A stretch of DNA of 64,000 nucleotides, from contig JAEURJ010000013.1 in assembly GCA_016789305.1 (NCBI GenBank), positions 434,001 through 498,000 on the forward strand, given 5' to 3'. Every line of letters begins with the position of its first letter. Positions within the stretch are counted from its first letter, which is position 1. Origin of the DNA: Anaerolineales bacterium (GTDB lineage: Bacteria > Chloroflexota > Anaerolineae > Anaerolineales > Villigracilaceae). Shown here piece after piece: positions 53,374-62,136 of this stretch. Made by a program: the position numbers and the translations under genes. The notes under the pieces are model-generated. The model was not told the origin of the DNA, made no database searches, and worked only from the letters and a program-made list of their open reading frames with translations.

Positions 53374-54576
53374 ATGAAAGTATTGCTGATTGGAGTGGGT
53401 GGAGTTGGGGAGGCGATCGCAGCCATGGCAAAACCGCGTAAGTGGGTGGAATTGATGGTGCTTGCAGAATACAACGTAAAACGCGCGGAGGAGGTGCAAA
53501 AGAAGCTTGGCGACCTTCAGAAATTTCCAGTGGAGTTTGTCGATGCAAGCAAGCAGGAAAGCATCGAAGCTCTGGCGAAAAAATATAACGTCGATCTGAT
53601 CATGAATGCCGTGGACCCGATCTACAATGAGCAGATCTTCGATGCGGCCTATCATGTCGGCACAAAGTATATGGATATGGCTATGACCCTTTCGAAACCG
53701 CACCCGAATGACCCGTTCAACAAGACCGGTGTTAAGCTGGGTGACTATCAATTCGAGAAAGCCGCCGATTGGGAAAAGAAAAACCTGCTTGCACTCGTCG
53801 GCTTCGGTGTGGAACCCGGCATGGCAGATGTCTTTGCGCGTTATGCGGCAGATCATCTCTTTGATGAAATTGACGAGGTTGGCATTCGTGATGGCGCGAA
53901 CATCACCATTGATGGATATGAGTTTGCCCCAAACTTTTCCATCTGGACCACAATTGAAGAATGTCTTAATCCACCCGTGATCTATCAGGAGGACAGGGGT
54001 TGGTTTACCACCGCGCCATTCTCCGAACCCGAAGTGTTTGACTTCCCCGAGATCGGTCCTGTGGAAGTGGTCAATGTGGAGCATGAGGAAGTGCTGCTTG
54101 TGCCGCGTTGGGTGAAAACAAAGCGCGCCACGTTCAAATATGGATTGGGGGATGAATTCATTGATGTGCTCAAGACTCTACACAAGCTTGGGTTGGATAA
54201 TAAAGAAAAGATCAGTGTAAAAGGTGTGCAGGTTGCGCCGCGCGATGTAGTGGCTGCCTGCCTTCCCGACCCTGCACATTTGGGTGAAAAGATGAAGGGT
54301 AAGACCTGTGCGGGGACATATGTAACAGGCACAAAGGATGGAAAGAAGCGCGCGGTCTATCTCTATCAAGTTGCGGATAATGAGCAGTGTATGCAGGCAT
54401 GGGGATGTCAGGCCGTGGTGGCGCAGACTGCATTCTCTGCGGTCATTGCGATGGATTTGTTGGAACACGGACAATGGACCGGTGCTGGGGTACTTGGCCC
54501 TGAAGCATTTGAGCCGACCGTGTTTATGGAAAAGATGGCCGATTATGGCTTCCCATACGGGATGAGAGAAATGTAA
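53374..54576 (+). CDS. Saccharopine dehydrogenase-family enzyme (carboxynorspermidine-synthase-like)
   Basis: 400 residues. Rossmann start VLLIGVGGVGEAIAAMA (residues 3-19), then MDMAMTLSKPH and FGVEPGMADVFARYAAD, the arrangement of NADP-dependent reductases that join an amino acid to an aldehyde. This family includes saccharopine reductase and carboxynorspermidine synthase. Its position beside potABCD and a putrescine aminotransferase favours a polyamine role, but no carboxynorspermidine decarboxylase is visible, so lysine-related activity cannot be excluded. atggagaatgg region provides the ribosome binding site. Confidence 0.85.
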   Translation: MKVLLIGVGGVGEAIAAMAKPRKWVELMVLAEYNVKRAEEVQKKLGDLQKFPVEFVDASKQESIEALAKKYNVDLIMNAVDPIYNEQIFDAAYHVGTKYMDMAMTLSKPHPNDPFNKTGVKLGDYQFEKAADWEKKNLLALVGFGVEPGMADVFARYAADHLFDEIDEVGIRDGANITIDGYEFAPNFSIWTTIEECLNPPVIYQEDRGWFTTAPFSEPEVFDFPEIGPVEVVNVEHEEVLLVPRWVKTKRATFKYGLGDEFIDVLKTLHKLGLDNKEKISVKGVQVAPRDVVAACLPDPAHLGEKMKGKTCAGTYVTGTKDGKKRAVYLYQVADNEQCMQAWGCQAVVAQTAFSAVIAMDLLEHGQWTGAGVLGPEAFEPTVFMEKMADYGFPYGMREM

Positions 54577-54618
54577 AAATAAAGAGACCGAAGTGACATC
54601 ACTTCGGTCTCTTTATTT
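54577..54618. terminator. Bidirectional terminator
   Basis: A perfect 19-bp stem, aaataaagagaccgaagtg (54577-54595) and its complement (54600-54618), loop acat. A/T-rich stem ends act as T runs for both convergent genes. It overlaps the stop of the minus-strand gene. Confidence 0.88.
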
Positions 54619-55315
54619 ATGTTGAGCTGGGAACGTAATTGGATGGAATGCGATAGCCCAACAGCTTTGATTTCCGATAATGCTTTTCGTTGACTTCGCC
54701 GATCTGGGTGTCGGCATGTTCCTGATTGCCGCCCAATACCTTTACGTAGATTTCCGTGTATGTGGGAACTTCTTCAATAAAAAAACCGACATGTCCACCG
54801 CCGCCCTCGCGTTGAAAAACTGCAAGGCATCCCTTCACTGGTTTTGTGGTGGCCTTGCCCCACTTAAGCCATGATGTGGAAAGCGCGGACTTTGTGCCTG
54901 CATACCCGGCTTTTTCCACACACCAGTTAACGAATGCAGAGCACCATGGGGTTTCATCCACCGAGGTCCAGGTGGGACCAATATTGGTGACTGTCTTTAG
55001 ATATTCCACAACCCGCGGACTATTCTCCTTACCCGGTATTTCGATGACGCCTTTTTCCTTCTCGGCGATCGCCATCCAGGGAAGGGCACCACCTGTTGGC
55101 GGAACCTCCACGAGCTTTTCTAAAAATTTCTTCGACGACCAGCCTTCCACGCCATGAGTTTTGTGTTTGATCCAATATCCGTCGGATGATTCGGCTAATT
55201 TCTGAATGACTTCACCGCGTGTGAGGTGACCGATAATTTTGGCGGTATTGACCGGAAGTTCCCTTATATTCAGGGCAACCGGTGTGGCACGAAATTGTTC
55301 GACGGCTTCTGTCAT
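54617..55315 (-). CDS. SH3b domain plus TIGR02594/CHAP-like protein
   Basis: 232 residues from ATG 55315 (gagg 8 bp before); an upstream start at 55360 is less likely. Residues about 5-70 form a bacterial SH3 domain (ALNIRELPVNTAKIIGHLTRG). Residues 80-220 look like a TIGR02594-type NlpC/P60-CHAP relative: TPWCSAFVNWCVEKAGY gives the nucleophile Cys and GGHVGFFIEE the His. It may cleave peptidoglycan stem peptides. No signal peptide is visible, which is unusual for a cell-wall enzyme and may point to phage-tail-like or lysis-dependent release. Confidence 0.78.
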   Translation of the reverse strand: MTEAVEQFRATPVALNIRELPVNTAKIIGHLTRGEVIQKLAESSDGYWIKHKTHGVEGWSSKKFLEKLVEVPPTGGALPWMAIAEKEKGVIEIPGKENSPRVVEYLKTVTNIGPTWTSVDETPWCSAFVNWCVEKAGYAGTKSALSTSWLKWGKATTKPVKGCLAVFQREGGGGHVGFFIEEVPTYTEIYVKVLGGNQEHADTQIGEVNEKHYRKSKLLGYRIPSNYVPSST

Positions 55316-55518
55316 GGCTGTATCCTCAAATGATGTTTGTATCAAGCATACGGTATTCACTGCTGAGTGGCAATTCTCATTTTATGGGGTTTATCGATAA
55401 AAGTGGGCATATTTGATACCTATTAAAATTGACCAGAAATTGTAGGCTTGAAGTCTGTGGTGGTTTGCTATAGGATTGGATTATTCATTAATTAACCTCT
55501 TGCCACGAGATGCATATC

Positions 55519-55902
55519 ATGCCCTATACTGCTGTATACAATGAAGCCGGCTATATCGAATTTGTGTACGAAGGAGACCTATTGCCTGCGGATATGATGC
55601 CGATGATCTTTTATGCGGTTTTCATGGCAAAGAAATACAATTGTTATTATTATCTTGGGGATTTTAGGGATGTCGAATCACAATTTTCCACAACGGCGAT
55701 CTATGAGATCCCTGCCCAGTTTTTTGCTGCCGCACAGAAACACGATATCCCGGTGTGGAAGTTGAAGCGGGCATTGATCGTTGCCCCAGAGAGATATGAA
55801 TCATTCAAGTTCTTTGAGAAGGTCTCTTGCAATCGGGGACAGAAAGTGAAAGTTTTTATCGACGGAGAGGAAGCCATGGATTGGCTGATGGGGAGTCGGT
55901 GA
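55519..55902 (+). CDS. STAS-like small protein, copy 1
   Basis: 127 residues from ATG 55519, chosen because the paralogue at 62137 also begins MPYT (ATG 55510 is possible). Alternating strands and helices of STAS/SpoIIAA-like type. Shared with the paralogue: YNEAGYI, NCY, DFR, RA-x-x-V, KFFE-x-V, NR and VFID-x-E-x-A-x-x-WL. Such proteins transmit signals by partner switching; the downstream kinase and the ATP-binding protein are possible partners. Confidence 0.65.
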   Translation: MPYTAVYNEAGYIEFVYEGDLLPADMMPMIFYAVFMAKKYNCYYYLGDFRDVESQFSTTAIYEIPAQFFAAAQKHDIPVWKLKRALIVAPERYESFKFFEKVSCNRGQKVKVFIDGEEAMDWLMGSR

Positions 55903-56020
55903 ATTCGAGTTTCTTCGGAATGTGCGGGGTAAAACCTAATCATGTAGAGTAATGAGAGGAATCAGCTTGCAAGGAAGGTGCAAGCCAAACCATATTTCCC
56001 TCTGGGTATACTATTGAATA

Positions 56021-57250
56021 ATGAGCTCGGATCATATCTTCGATAAAGTTGCCCTTCTCCGCCTTGCCTTCAAAGGCTTGGAGGAGGATGAATTGTTGGA
56101 TATGGCGGCTGTCACCAATATATCCACCTATCCTGCCCAGCACATCCTCTGTCATGAAGGCGCGTATGAGGATTTATTTTATATTATTGCCGACGGCAAT
56201 GCGGTGATCACCAAGAATATCAGCGAGCAGGAGGGGGAACGCGTGCTGCGCATCGTAGGGCGTGGGGATCTGGTCGGCGAGATGTCCATGATCCAAAAGG
56301 CACCACGCTCCGCCACTGTGAAGACCTCCACGGAATTGACCGCGCTGGTAATGGAGAAGAAGGATTTCGAATCCATGCTCACGCGTAGTCCGCGCATGGC
56401 GATCGATATTATTCGAACCACGCTGGACCGAATGCGCGAGAACGATCAGATGACCATCGGTGATCTTCAAAAGACCAACAAGGTGCTGCGTCAGTTGGAT
56501 CGAAACAAGCTGGAATTCATTCAGGTGGCGGCTCACGAGCTGCGCACTCCATTGACGGTGCTGAAGGGCTATCTCAACGTATTGAATTCATTTCCTGAAT
56601 TGAAGGCTAATGATGCGTTGGGCGAGGTCATGCAAGGCATACTCAAAGGCGCGGACAGAATGCATGAAGTGGTCAACATGATGCTGGATGTGACGCGCAT
56701 TGACGGGGAGGGGATAAAAATATCCGCCGCTCCGATTCCTTTGAAGATGGTCCTGAACGAACTGGTTCGTTCTTTCGCAAATGAAGTTTCTCAAAGAAAT
56801 ATTCGCATCGACGTCGATCTGTCTGCAGATGTTTCCATTATTTATGCAGACCCGACCCTGATCCAAAAGGCGCTATATCAGTTGATGGTCAATGCCATTA
56901 AATACACACCGGATGGCGGGAAGATTCGCGTGGAAGTTCGCACAATCGCGATGAAAAATAATTTCCCCGGCGTGGAGATTCGTTTTGAAGATAAGGGCAT
57001 CGGTCTCGATGCTGAGCACCATGAATTGGTGTTTGAGAAGTTTTACCAGGTCGGGGATGTGTCCATCCACTCTTCGGGAAAGACCAACTTCAAAGGCGGT
57101 GGCCCCGGCCTTGGGTTGGCGATCGTACGTGGTGTTGCGCGGGCGCATGACGGCAGGGTCTGGGTGGAAAGCAGTGGACATGATGAAGTCAATTTTCCTG
57201 GAAGTGTTTTTGTCCTGCAACTCCCTGTGAACACACCGGTTCAAAAGTAA
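56021..57250 (+). CDS. Cyclic-nucleotide-binding-domain histidine kinase
   Basis: 409 residues, soluble. A cNMP-binding domain at about 12-125 (GDLVGEMSMIQKAPRSATV is the phosphate-binding cassette), a coiled linker, HisKA with His172 in VAAHELRTPL, and HATPase with NAIKYTPDGG, FEDKGIGL and GGPGLGLAIV. It probably converts cAMP, cGMP or another small signal into phosphorylation. No receiver is encoded beside it. TATACT at 56007-56012 lies 8 bp before the ATG, with no ribosome binding site. Confidence 0.92.
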   Translation: MSSDHIFDKVALLRLAFKGLEEDELLDMAAVTNISTYPAQHILCHEGAYEDLFYIIADGNAVITKNISEQEGERVLRIVGRGDLVGEMSMIQKAPRSATVKTSTELTALVMEKKDFESMLTRSPRMAIDIIRTTLDRMRENDQMTIGDLQKTNKVLRQLDRNKLEFIQVAAHELRTPLTVLKGYLNVLNSFPELKANDALGEVMQGILKGADRMHEVVNMMLDVTRIDGEGIKISAAPIPLKMVLNELVRSFANEVSQRNIRIDVDLSADVSIIYADPTLIQKALYQLMVNAIKYTPDGGKIRVEVRTIAMKNNFPGVEIRFEDKGIGLDAEHHELVFEKFYQVGDVSIHSSGKTNFKGGGPGLGLAIVRGVARAHDGRVWVESSGHDEVNFPGSVFVLQLPVNTPVQK

Positions 57251-57269
57251 CCAACATTAACCAGGAATC

Positions 57270-57306
57270 AAAACTGGCAGCCAGCGTTTCGTTGGCTGCC
57301 AGTTTT
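57270..57306. terminator. Bidirectional terminator
   Basis: aaaactggcagcca (57270-57283) with tggctgccagtttt (57293-57306), extended by gcg/cgt pairs around a ttt loop. It separates the convergent kinase and LysM genes. Confidence 0.85.
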
Positions 57307-57327
57307 CGGCTGGGAAAGAAGCGCGGA

Positions 57328-57900
57328 TTATTGAACGCGGATGACCTGCCCTGCGTAGATCCAGTTCACATTGTAGATCTGTGGGTTGAGCAGTTGCAGA
57401 CAATAAACCGTGGTGCCATAAAGTGCGGCAATATTGGCAAGGGTCTGCCCGCTTTGCACCGTGTAGTACACAGGTGCGGCAGGGATGTTGATATATTGCC
57501 CGGCATAAATGGTGCTGGCGTTGTAAATGGCGGGGTTGGCGGCCAAGAGATCATTAACGGTCACACCATGCCATGCGGCGATCTTGGCAAGTGTGTCGCC
57601 CCATTGGACAATATAGGTTCCGCTGCTGGCAACAGGTGCAGGCGGATAATAAGTGGAAGTACTGCCGCTGGGGATATATAGAACCTGACCGGCATAGACC
57701 CATGATCCAAGCCCGGGATTGGCCGACTGAATGGCGGCGATGGTGGTGCCGCATAATGTGGCGATGCCACCGAGCGTATCCCCCCACTGAACGGTGATAT
57801 AGCTGCTGCAGGTATAGGCTTGTGCAGTGCCGGGCAGGGTGAAGGAAGCAAGAAGCAGAACGGGAACGATGAGCAGTTGGGCAATTCTTTTGGCAGACAT
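57328..57900 (-). CDS. Secreted protein with three LysM domains
   Basis: 190 residues from ATG 57900 (aaaggagg upstream). Signal peptide about 1-29 ending AQA. Three LysM repeats follow: ITVQWGDTLGGIATLCG, YIVQWGDTLAKIAAWHG and YTVQSGQTLANIAALYG, each ending with YAGQ-x-x-x-IP. There is no catalytic domain, so it is a glycan-binding cell-wall protein. Cysteines in repeats 1 and 3 may form disulfides. Confidence 0.92.
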   Translation of the reverse strand: MSAKRIAQLLIVPVLLLASFTLPGTAQAYTCSSYITVQWGDTLGGIATLCGTTIAAIQSANPGLGSWVYAGQVLYIPSGSTSTYYPPAPVASSGTYIVQWGDTLAKIAAWHGVTVNDLLAANPAIYNASTIYAGQYINIPAAPVYYTVQSGQTLANIAALYGTTVYCLQLLNPQIYNVNWIYAGQVIRVQ

Positions 57901-58050
57901 GGCGATCCTCCTTTTGATATCCAATTGAACGATTGGATGTAAATTCTGAATCGTTGCAACCCCATGGGGAAGTTCGCGGTGCGGCCGGGCTTCCATGCCG
58001 AAATGATTTTGTAATTTTTTTTGAGATGAAGCCGCAGGTTTATGGTTTAG

Positions 58051-58248
58051 CTAACTTCCGTTGTCATCCGTGTGTTTCGGGGCGGGCCAGAGCACGACCC
58101 TCCCGCTTTCAGCGAATTCCACCTTGTCGAGAGCGTGGAATGCATTCCCTTTGTCGTCAGAGGCAAGGATTACGGGTGCATCCAGCGGCAATTCGCCCAG
58201 TTTGGCGATCAATTCAAGTACCGTAATGGTCATTATTTTTTTACTCAT
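58051..58248 (-). CDS. Small conserved-type protein, 65 residues
   Basis: From ATG 58248: MSKKIMTITVLELIAKLGEL, then PLDAPVILASDDKGN and an acidic end. The pattern 'T-V-x-E-L-I-x-K-L-x-x-L-P-x-D-A-P-V' recurs in small bacterial proteins that I know only as uncharacterised, some phage-linked. The open frame continues upstream to 58647, but that part overlaps the next gene antisense-like and is not protein-like. It lies 95 bp after the ATP-binding protein gene on the same strand. Confidence 0.6.
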   Translation of the reverse strand: MSKKIMTITVLELIAKLGELPLDAPVILASDDKGNAFHALDKVEFAESGRVVLWPAPKHTDDNGS

Positions 58249-58343
58249 GTCCTGTATTTCCTTTTCTCTTCCCTGATCATATAAATCACGTGTAATGGAC
58301 ACAGTATACAGTTTCTTTTGCGCCCCGCAAAGGTGGAAGGTGG

Positions 58344-59366
58344 CTATTCTTTCCTGAATTCGCTGGACAGCATTTGGGAGGCAACGTTGGCCTCCGTGTT
58401 CCCCATTTGTAATTCCTTCGCCAGTCGGCTGCCTTCCTTGATCACTCTGGAGAGTGTCACTTGCAGGTTTGGGATCTCTTTTGAGGAAAGGATAATGCGC
58501 AGTGCAGTTCCCTGGAGGCTGGCTTCGTGATAACTTTTCGATTCGGGTTTGAGCGAAAGCCCGGTATCTCCACTGATCAAGGAAAACTTTCCTCCGTGAC
58601 CGCACAGCCTGCTGACTGCATACAGCCCATATCCCGAGTTCTGCCATGCATCGTATGGATCCTTTTTGACATCTTTGTGCATCTTGCCGGAAACACCAGG
58701 CATGAGCGCAAGGTTCAAGGCTTCACGGTGACTTTTGATCTTTAGGTAGGGATTCTTTTCGAGGGATGCCCAAATGCCCATGCCGGTATCGAGAATGGCG
58801 ATCTCCGCTTGTTTGGTACGCGGATGATATTGTGCGCAGTACACAAAGGTTTCAGACCCGCTGTGCTCGATCACATTGCGGATCATCTCGCGCAAGGCAT
58901 AGGTGAGCAGCTCCACCAGTGGACCATCCTGTTGTTGCGTGAGCAGGCAGGCAAGCTGGGATGAGCGCGACTCGATGATATCCCCAACGTGTTGAGATTC
59001 CAGTTTTGCCTGTTCACGAAGTTCCCTGGTTTGCAGTACCGTGATAGGCAGGTAGGTTTCACTGCCATGCGCTTCGCCAGGCGGGTTGCCGATCTCGAAT
59101 CCGCAGGCTTGGAAATAACCCATGTGTGCGGCGTATCCGCGATCCTGGTAGCGGATGGGTGTGCATTTGGAATTTGGATGAGATTTAATGAACTCGCGAA
59201 TGGCGTGGGCAATATAGATCATCCCGAAAGGAGTGTCCAGCCCTTTGCCTTGAAAGTCAAAGATATACTCTTCAGCGGTTTCGGAATGGCAGGCCAGCAT
59301 GTTTCCAAGGCTGATAATATCCTCCAGGATGTGATTTTTGGGGATGAGGAAGGGGATGGGTTTCAT
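58344..59366 (-). CDS. ATP-binding regulator: STAS-like N-terminus plus GHKL ATPase
   Basis: 340 residues, soluble. N-terminal part (about 10-110) contains YIFDFQGKGLDTPFGMIYI, a STAS-like layout; the C-terminal GHKL domain has N-box ALREMIRNVIEHSG, DTGMGI and NSGYGLYAVSRLCG. There is no phospho-accepting His helix, so it is more like an anti-sigma or SpoIIAB-type switch kinase than a sensor kinase. STAS-like proteins at 55519 and 62137 are candidate partners. Confidence 0.72.
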   Translation of the reverse strand: MKPIPFLIPKNHILEDIISLGNMLACHSETAEEYIFDFQGKGLDTPFGMIYIAHAIREFIKSHPNSKCTPIRYQDRGYAAHMGYFQACGFEIGNPPGEAHGSETYLPITVLQTRELREQAKLESQHVGDIIESRSSQLACLLTQQQDGPLVELLTYALREMIRNVIEHSGSETFVYCAQYHPRTKQAEIAILDTGMGIWASLEKNPYLKIKSHREALNLALMPGVSGKMHKDVKKDPYDAWQNSGYGLYAVSRLCGHGGKFSLISGDTGLSLKPESKSYHEASLQGTALRIILSSKEIPNLQVTLSRVIKEGSRLAKELQMGNTEANVASQMLSSEFRKE

Positions 59367-59503
59367 AGTGCTTCCTTGAGATAATGGTAACCCTCTTTTG
59401 GAGAGGTTAATCGAAATTTCTGGCCTTGTAAACCCCGAAGAGGCGACCCTTTAATTCCTTTTTAGGCTTTGCAAACTTGAAGGTACCTTCTAAGGAGATT
59501 GCA

Positions 59504-59677
59504 ATGTCGAACGACATTCCCGAAAGTATAATATTTTCCGAATTCAATGATTACTTTGAAACGTATTACAGCTTTTTTATGGAAGCCCTCAACCACGCGA
59601 AAATTTTATATCGGTGGTTTTCTTTTTGCCAGCCTGCTCATGGTGGTCCAGACAGGTGCATATCTTTTCGTGCATGA
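59504..59677 (+). other. Ribosome-binding-site-led upstream frame overlapping the GGDEF-EAL start
   Basis: aaggag stands 7 bp before ATG 59504, whose frame runs 57 codons (MSNDIPESIIFSEFNDYF...). The GGDEF-EAL frame has no such site at its own first ATG (59547). The two frames differ by +1 and share a run of six T (59573-59578). Removing one T would join them into one protein. Either a coupled upstream ORF, a length-variable tract, or a sequence error. Confidence 0.45.
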
Positions 59678-62066
59678 CGAATCCAGCCGGGCAGTGATCA
59701 ATAATATTTCCGCTTTGATCAGCAGCATGGCTGCAACGTTGGCGATGGCATATGGTGCGGTGTGGTCCTATCGCTCCGACCGCAAGTTGGGGAATGCATG
59801 GCTGTTGTTTGCGCTGGCAATGGGGGTATGGATGCTGGGGGATTTTATTTGGATGGTATATGAACTTAAGGGTTATGAGGTCCCCTATCCTTCCATCGCA
59901 GATATTTTCTATCTCTCCACTTATGTATTTTTTTTCATCGGCATATTGCAATATCCGCGCTTTTACAGCAGGGATCCTTCTGATGTCGTGGATGCGGGCT
60001 GGATCTGGCTGGACGTTTTTATTATTATGTTATCGGCTGGGGGAATCTTTGGCAACTTTCTGATCGGCCCGGCGCTTCAGGACCCCGCTCAATCCTGGTT
60101 CGCGATCCTGATAAATGCAGCCTACCCGTTGGGTGATCTCCTGTTGATCATCTCCCTTACTCTGATGATCTTCCTGCCGCGCCCGCCAATTTGGCTGCGG
60201 CCGATGTATTTATTGCTGGCCGGCCATACTGTAAATGTAATTATAGATACCATCTTTGCCTGGCAGACCACAAATCTAGTCTATACATCCAGTGCGTTTA
60301 TAAACATTCTTTTTTCGATTGGCCCCTTGCTGCTCATGATGAGTGGCTTGTATCAGGCGGCGATTGCCCAGCAGATCATCACCGGGCAAAAAACCATGCC
60401 AATTGCCACACTGACATCCAGCCTCGTGATCATGAAATTGGTAACCCCGTTTGTATGGCTGTTCTTTGCCTATCTCCTGCTTGATTTTGGCGCCGGTTCA
60501 CGGCAGGCGTTTCCTCCTTTATATGTCTCGATCTGGATGGGGGTGATCATCGTGTTGATCGCCGCACGTCAAATGCTTTCCACAATGGATAACCGTCGGC
60601 TGGCGGGCAAGCTTCAGGCAATGAACAATACCCTGGAACGATCCGTTGAAGACCGCACTGTGGACCTTTTGCAGGCGAACACGCAATTGCGGCATGAAAT
60701 GGAGGAACGCAAACGAATCGAGATCATGCTGCGAGAGCGTGAGGAAAAATTGACCCATTTCGGTTTGCACGACGCGCTGACCGGTCTCCCCAATCGGTCC
60801 CTGCTGTTGGATCGTTTGAATCATTCCATTCAACGGTATCGCCGCCGCATGGATGATAGGTATGCCATCCTCTTTCTGGATTTCGACAGCTTTAAAGTCG
60901 TCAACGACAGCCTGGGTCATCCTGCAGGCGATCAATTGCTGGTACAGATCGGGCAGCGACTGGTATCCTTGCTGCGCGCAGAAGATACAGTGGCTCGCTT
61001 GGGCGGTGATGAGTTTGTGATCTTGATTCAGGGGTTTGAGAGTGTTGATTTTGTCAGCATGATCGCCGAGCGGATTCTCATCTCGATGAAGGATTCTTTT
61101 CTTCTAGGCAGGAACCCGATCTATATCTCGGTGAGCATTGGGGTGGTGACCGCCAATGAGGGGTATGAGACGGCCATTGAAGTGATCCGTGATGCAGATG
61201 TGGCGATGTATGAAGCCAAAACAAAGGGCAAGGCTCGTTTTGTTTTGTTTCAACCGGACCTGCACCTAAACATGATCAATCGTCAGGAATTGGATACGGA
61301 CCTCAGGCGGGCATTGCTGCAAAATGAGTTCGTTTTGCATTATCAGCCGGTCGTTTCGCTGGAGACCGGCGAGATGCTGGGGCTCGAAGCCTTAATTCGC
61401 TGGCAGCACCCAACACGGGGATTGATGAATCCCTCCGAGTTTATTCCCATTGCAGAATCGAACGGTTTTATCGATCACATCACACGCTGGACCCTGGAAC
61501 AGGCTTGCATTCAATTGAGCAACTGGCAGGCGCATTTTCCCAAAACCAAATCACTGATCGTTTGCGTTAATCTTTCGCCCATTTCGTTGCGTCAGCCTGA
61601 ACTGTTGCGCTGGGTCAACGAAAGCCTGCGGACTGCTGCGTTGCCCCCCGCTTCCTTGACGCTTGAAATCGTCGAGACCATTTTTATTCAAGACCCCGAG
61701 CTGGCACGCGATATGTTCATGGAACTACGTAAGATCGGCGTTGGGGTCAGTCTCGATGACTTTGGGACCGGATATTCATCGCTTGGATATATCAATCAAT
61801 ATCCCATCGATTCCATCAAGATAGACCGTTCCTTCGTGAGCAAACTTGTGGAGGTGGAGGATGTTGCCGCCATCGTGCGGACCATTGCACGCCTCGCACA
61901 GGACCTCAATTTCAATCTGGTTGCCGAGGGGATCGAAACTCGTGAGCAATTGGATGTGATCAGGAATACTGGCTGTAAATACGGACAGGGTTTCTTCTTT
62001 TACCCGCCTTTGCGTGTGGACGAAGTGGATGCCCTGCTGTTGGAAAGGCTGCCGTTTGAGGAGTAA
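59547..62066 (+). CDS. Membrane-bound GGDEF-EAL cyclic-di-GMP protein
   Basis: 839 residues from ATG 59547 (true start uncertain, see the upstream frame). Residues about 20-340 hold eight to ten membrane segments forming a sensor module; then a coiled linker (354-405), GGDEF with intact LGGDEF near 485 and EAL with LGLEALIRWQHP near 611 and DDFGTGYSSLGY. Both catalytic motifs are complete, so the protein may make and degrade c-di-GMP. It may affect the tad pili and cell-surface functions encoded in this window. Confidence 0.92.
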   Translation: MITLKRITAFLWKPSTTRKFYIGGFLFASLLMVVQTGAYLFVHDESSRAVINNISALISSMAATLAMAYGAVWSYRSDRKLGNAWLLFALAMGVWMLGDFIWMVYELKGYEVPYPSIADIFYLSTYVFFFIGILQYPRFYSRDPSDVVDAGWIWLDVFIIMLSAGGIFGNFLIGPALQDPAQSWFAILINAAYPLGDLLLIISLTLMIFLPRPPIWLRPMYLLLAGHTVNVIIDTIFAWQTTNLVYTSSAFINILFSIGPLLLMMSGLYQAAIAQQIITGQKTMPIATLTSSLVIMKLVTPFVWLFFAYLLLDFGAGSRQAFPPLYVSIWMGVIIVLIAARQMLSTMDNRRLAGKLQAMNNTLERSVEDRTVDLLQANTQLRHEMEERKRIEIMLREREEKLTHFGLHDALTGLPNRSLLLDRLNHSIQRYRRRMDDRYAILFLDFDSFKVVNDSLGHPAGDQLLVQIGQRLVSLLRAEDTVARLGGDEFVILIQGFESVDFVSMIAERILISMKDSFLLGRNPIYISVSIGVVTANEGYETAIEVIRDADVAMYEAKTKGKARFVLFQPDLHLNMINRQELDTDLRRALLQNEFVLHYQPVVSLETGEMLGLEALIRWQHPTRGLMNPSEFIPIAESNGFIDHITRWTLEQACIQLSNWQAHFPKTKSLIVCVNLSPISLRQPELLRWVNESLRTAALPPASLTLEIVETIFIQDPELARDMFMELRKIGVGVSLDDFGTGYSSLGYINQYPIDSIKIDRSFVSKLVEVEDVAAIVRTIARLAQDLNFNLVAEGIETREQLDVIRNTGCKYGQGFFFYPPLRVDEVDALLLERLPFEE

Positions 62067-62136
62067 CCCAATTCGTGGTGTTTGTATCCGGCGGGGCCTG
62101 CAGTTAACATTACCCTGGCAAGGAACACAATAGCAT

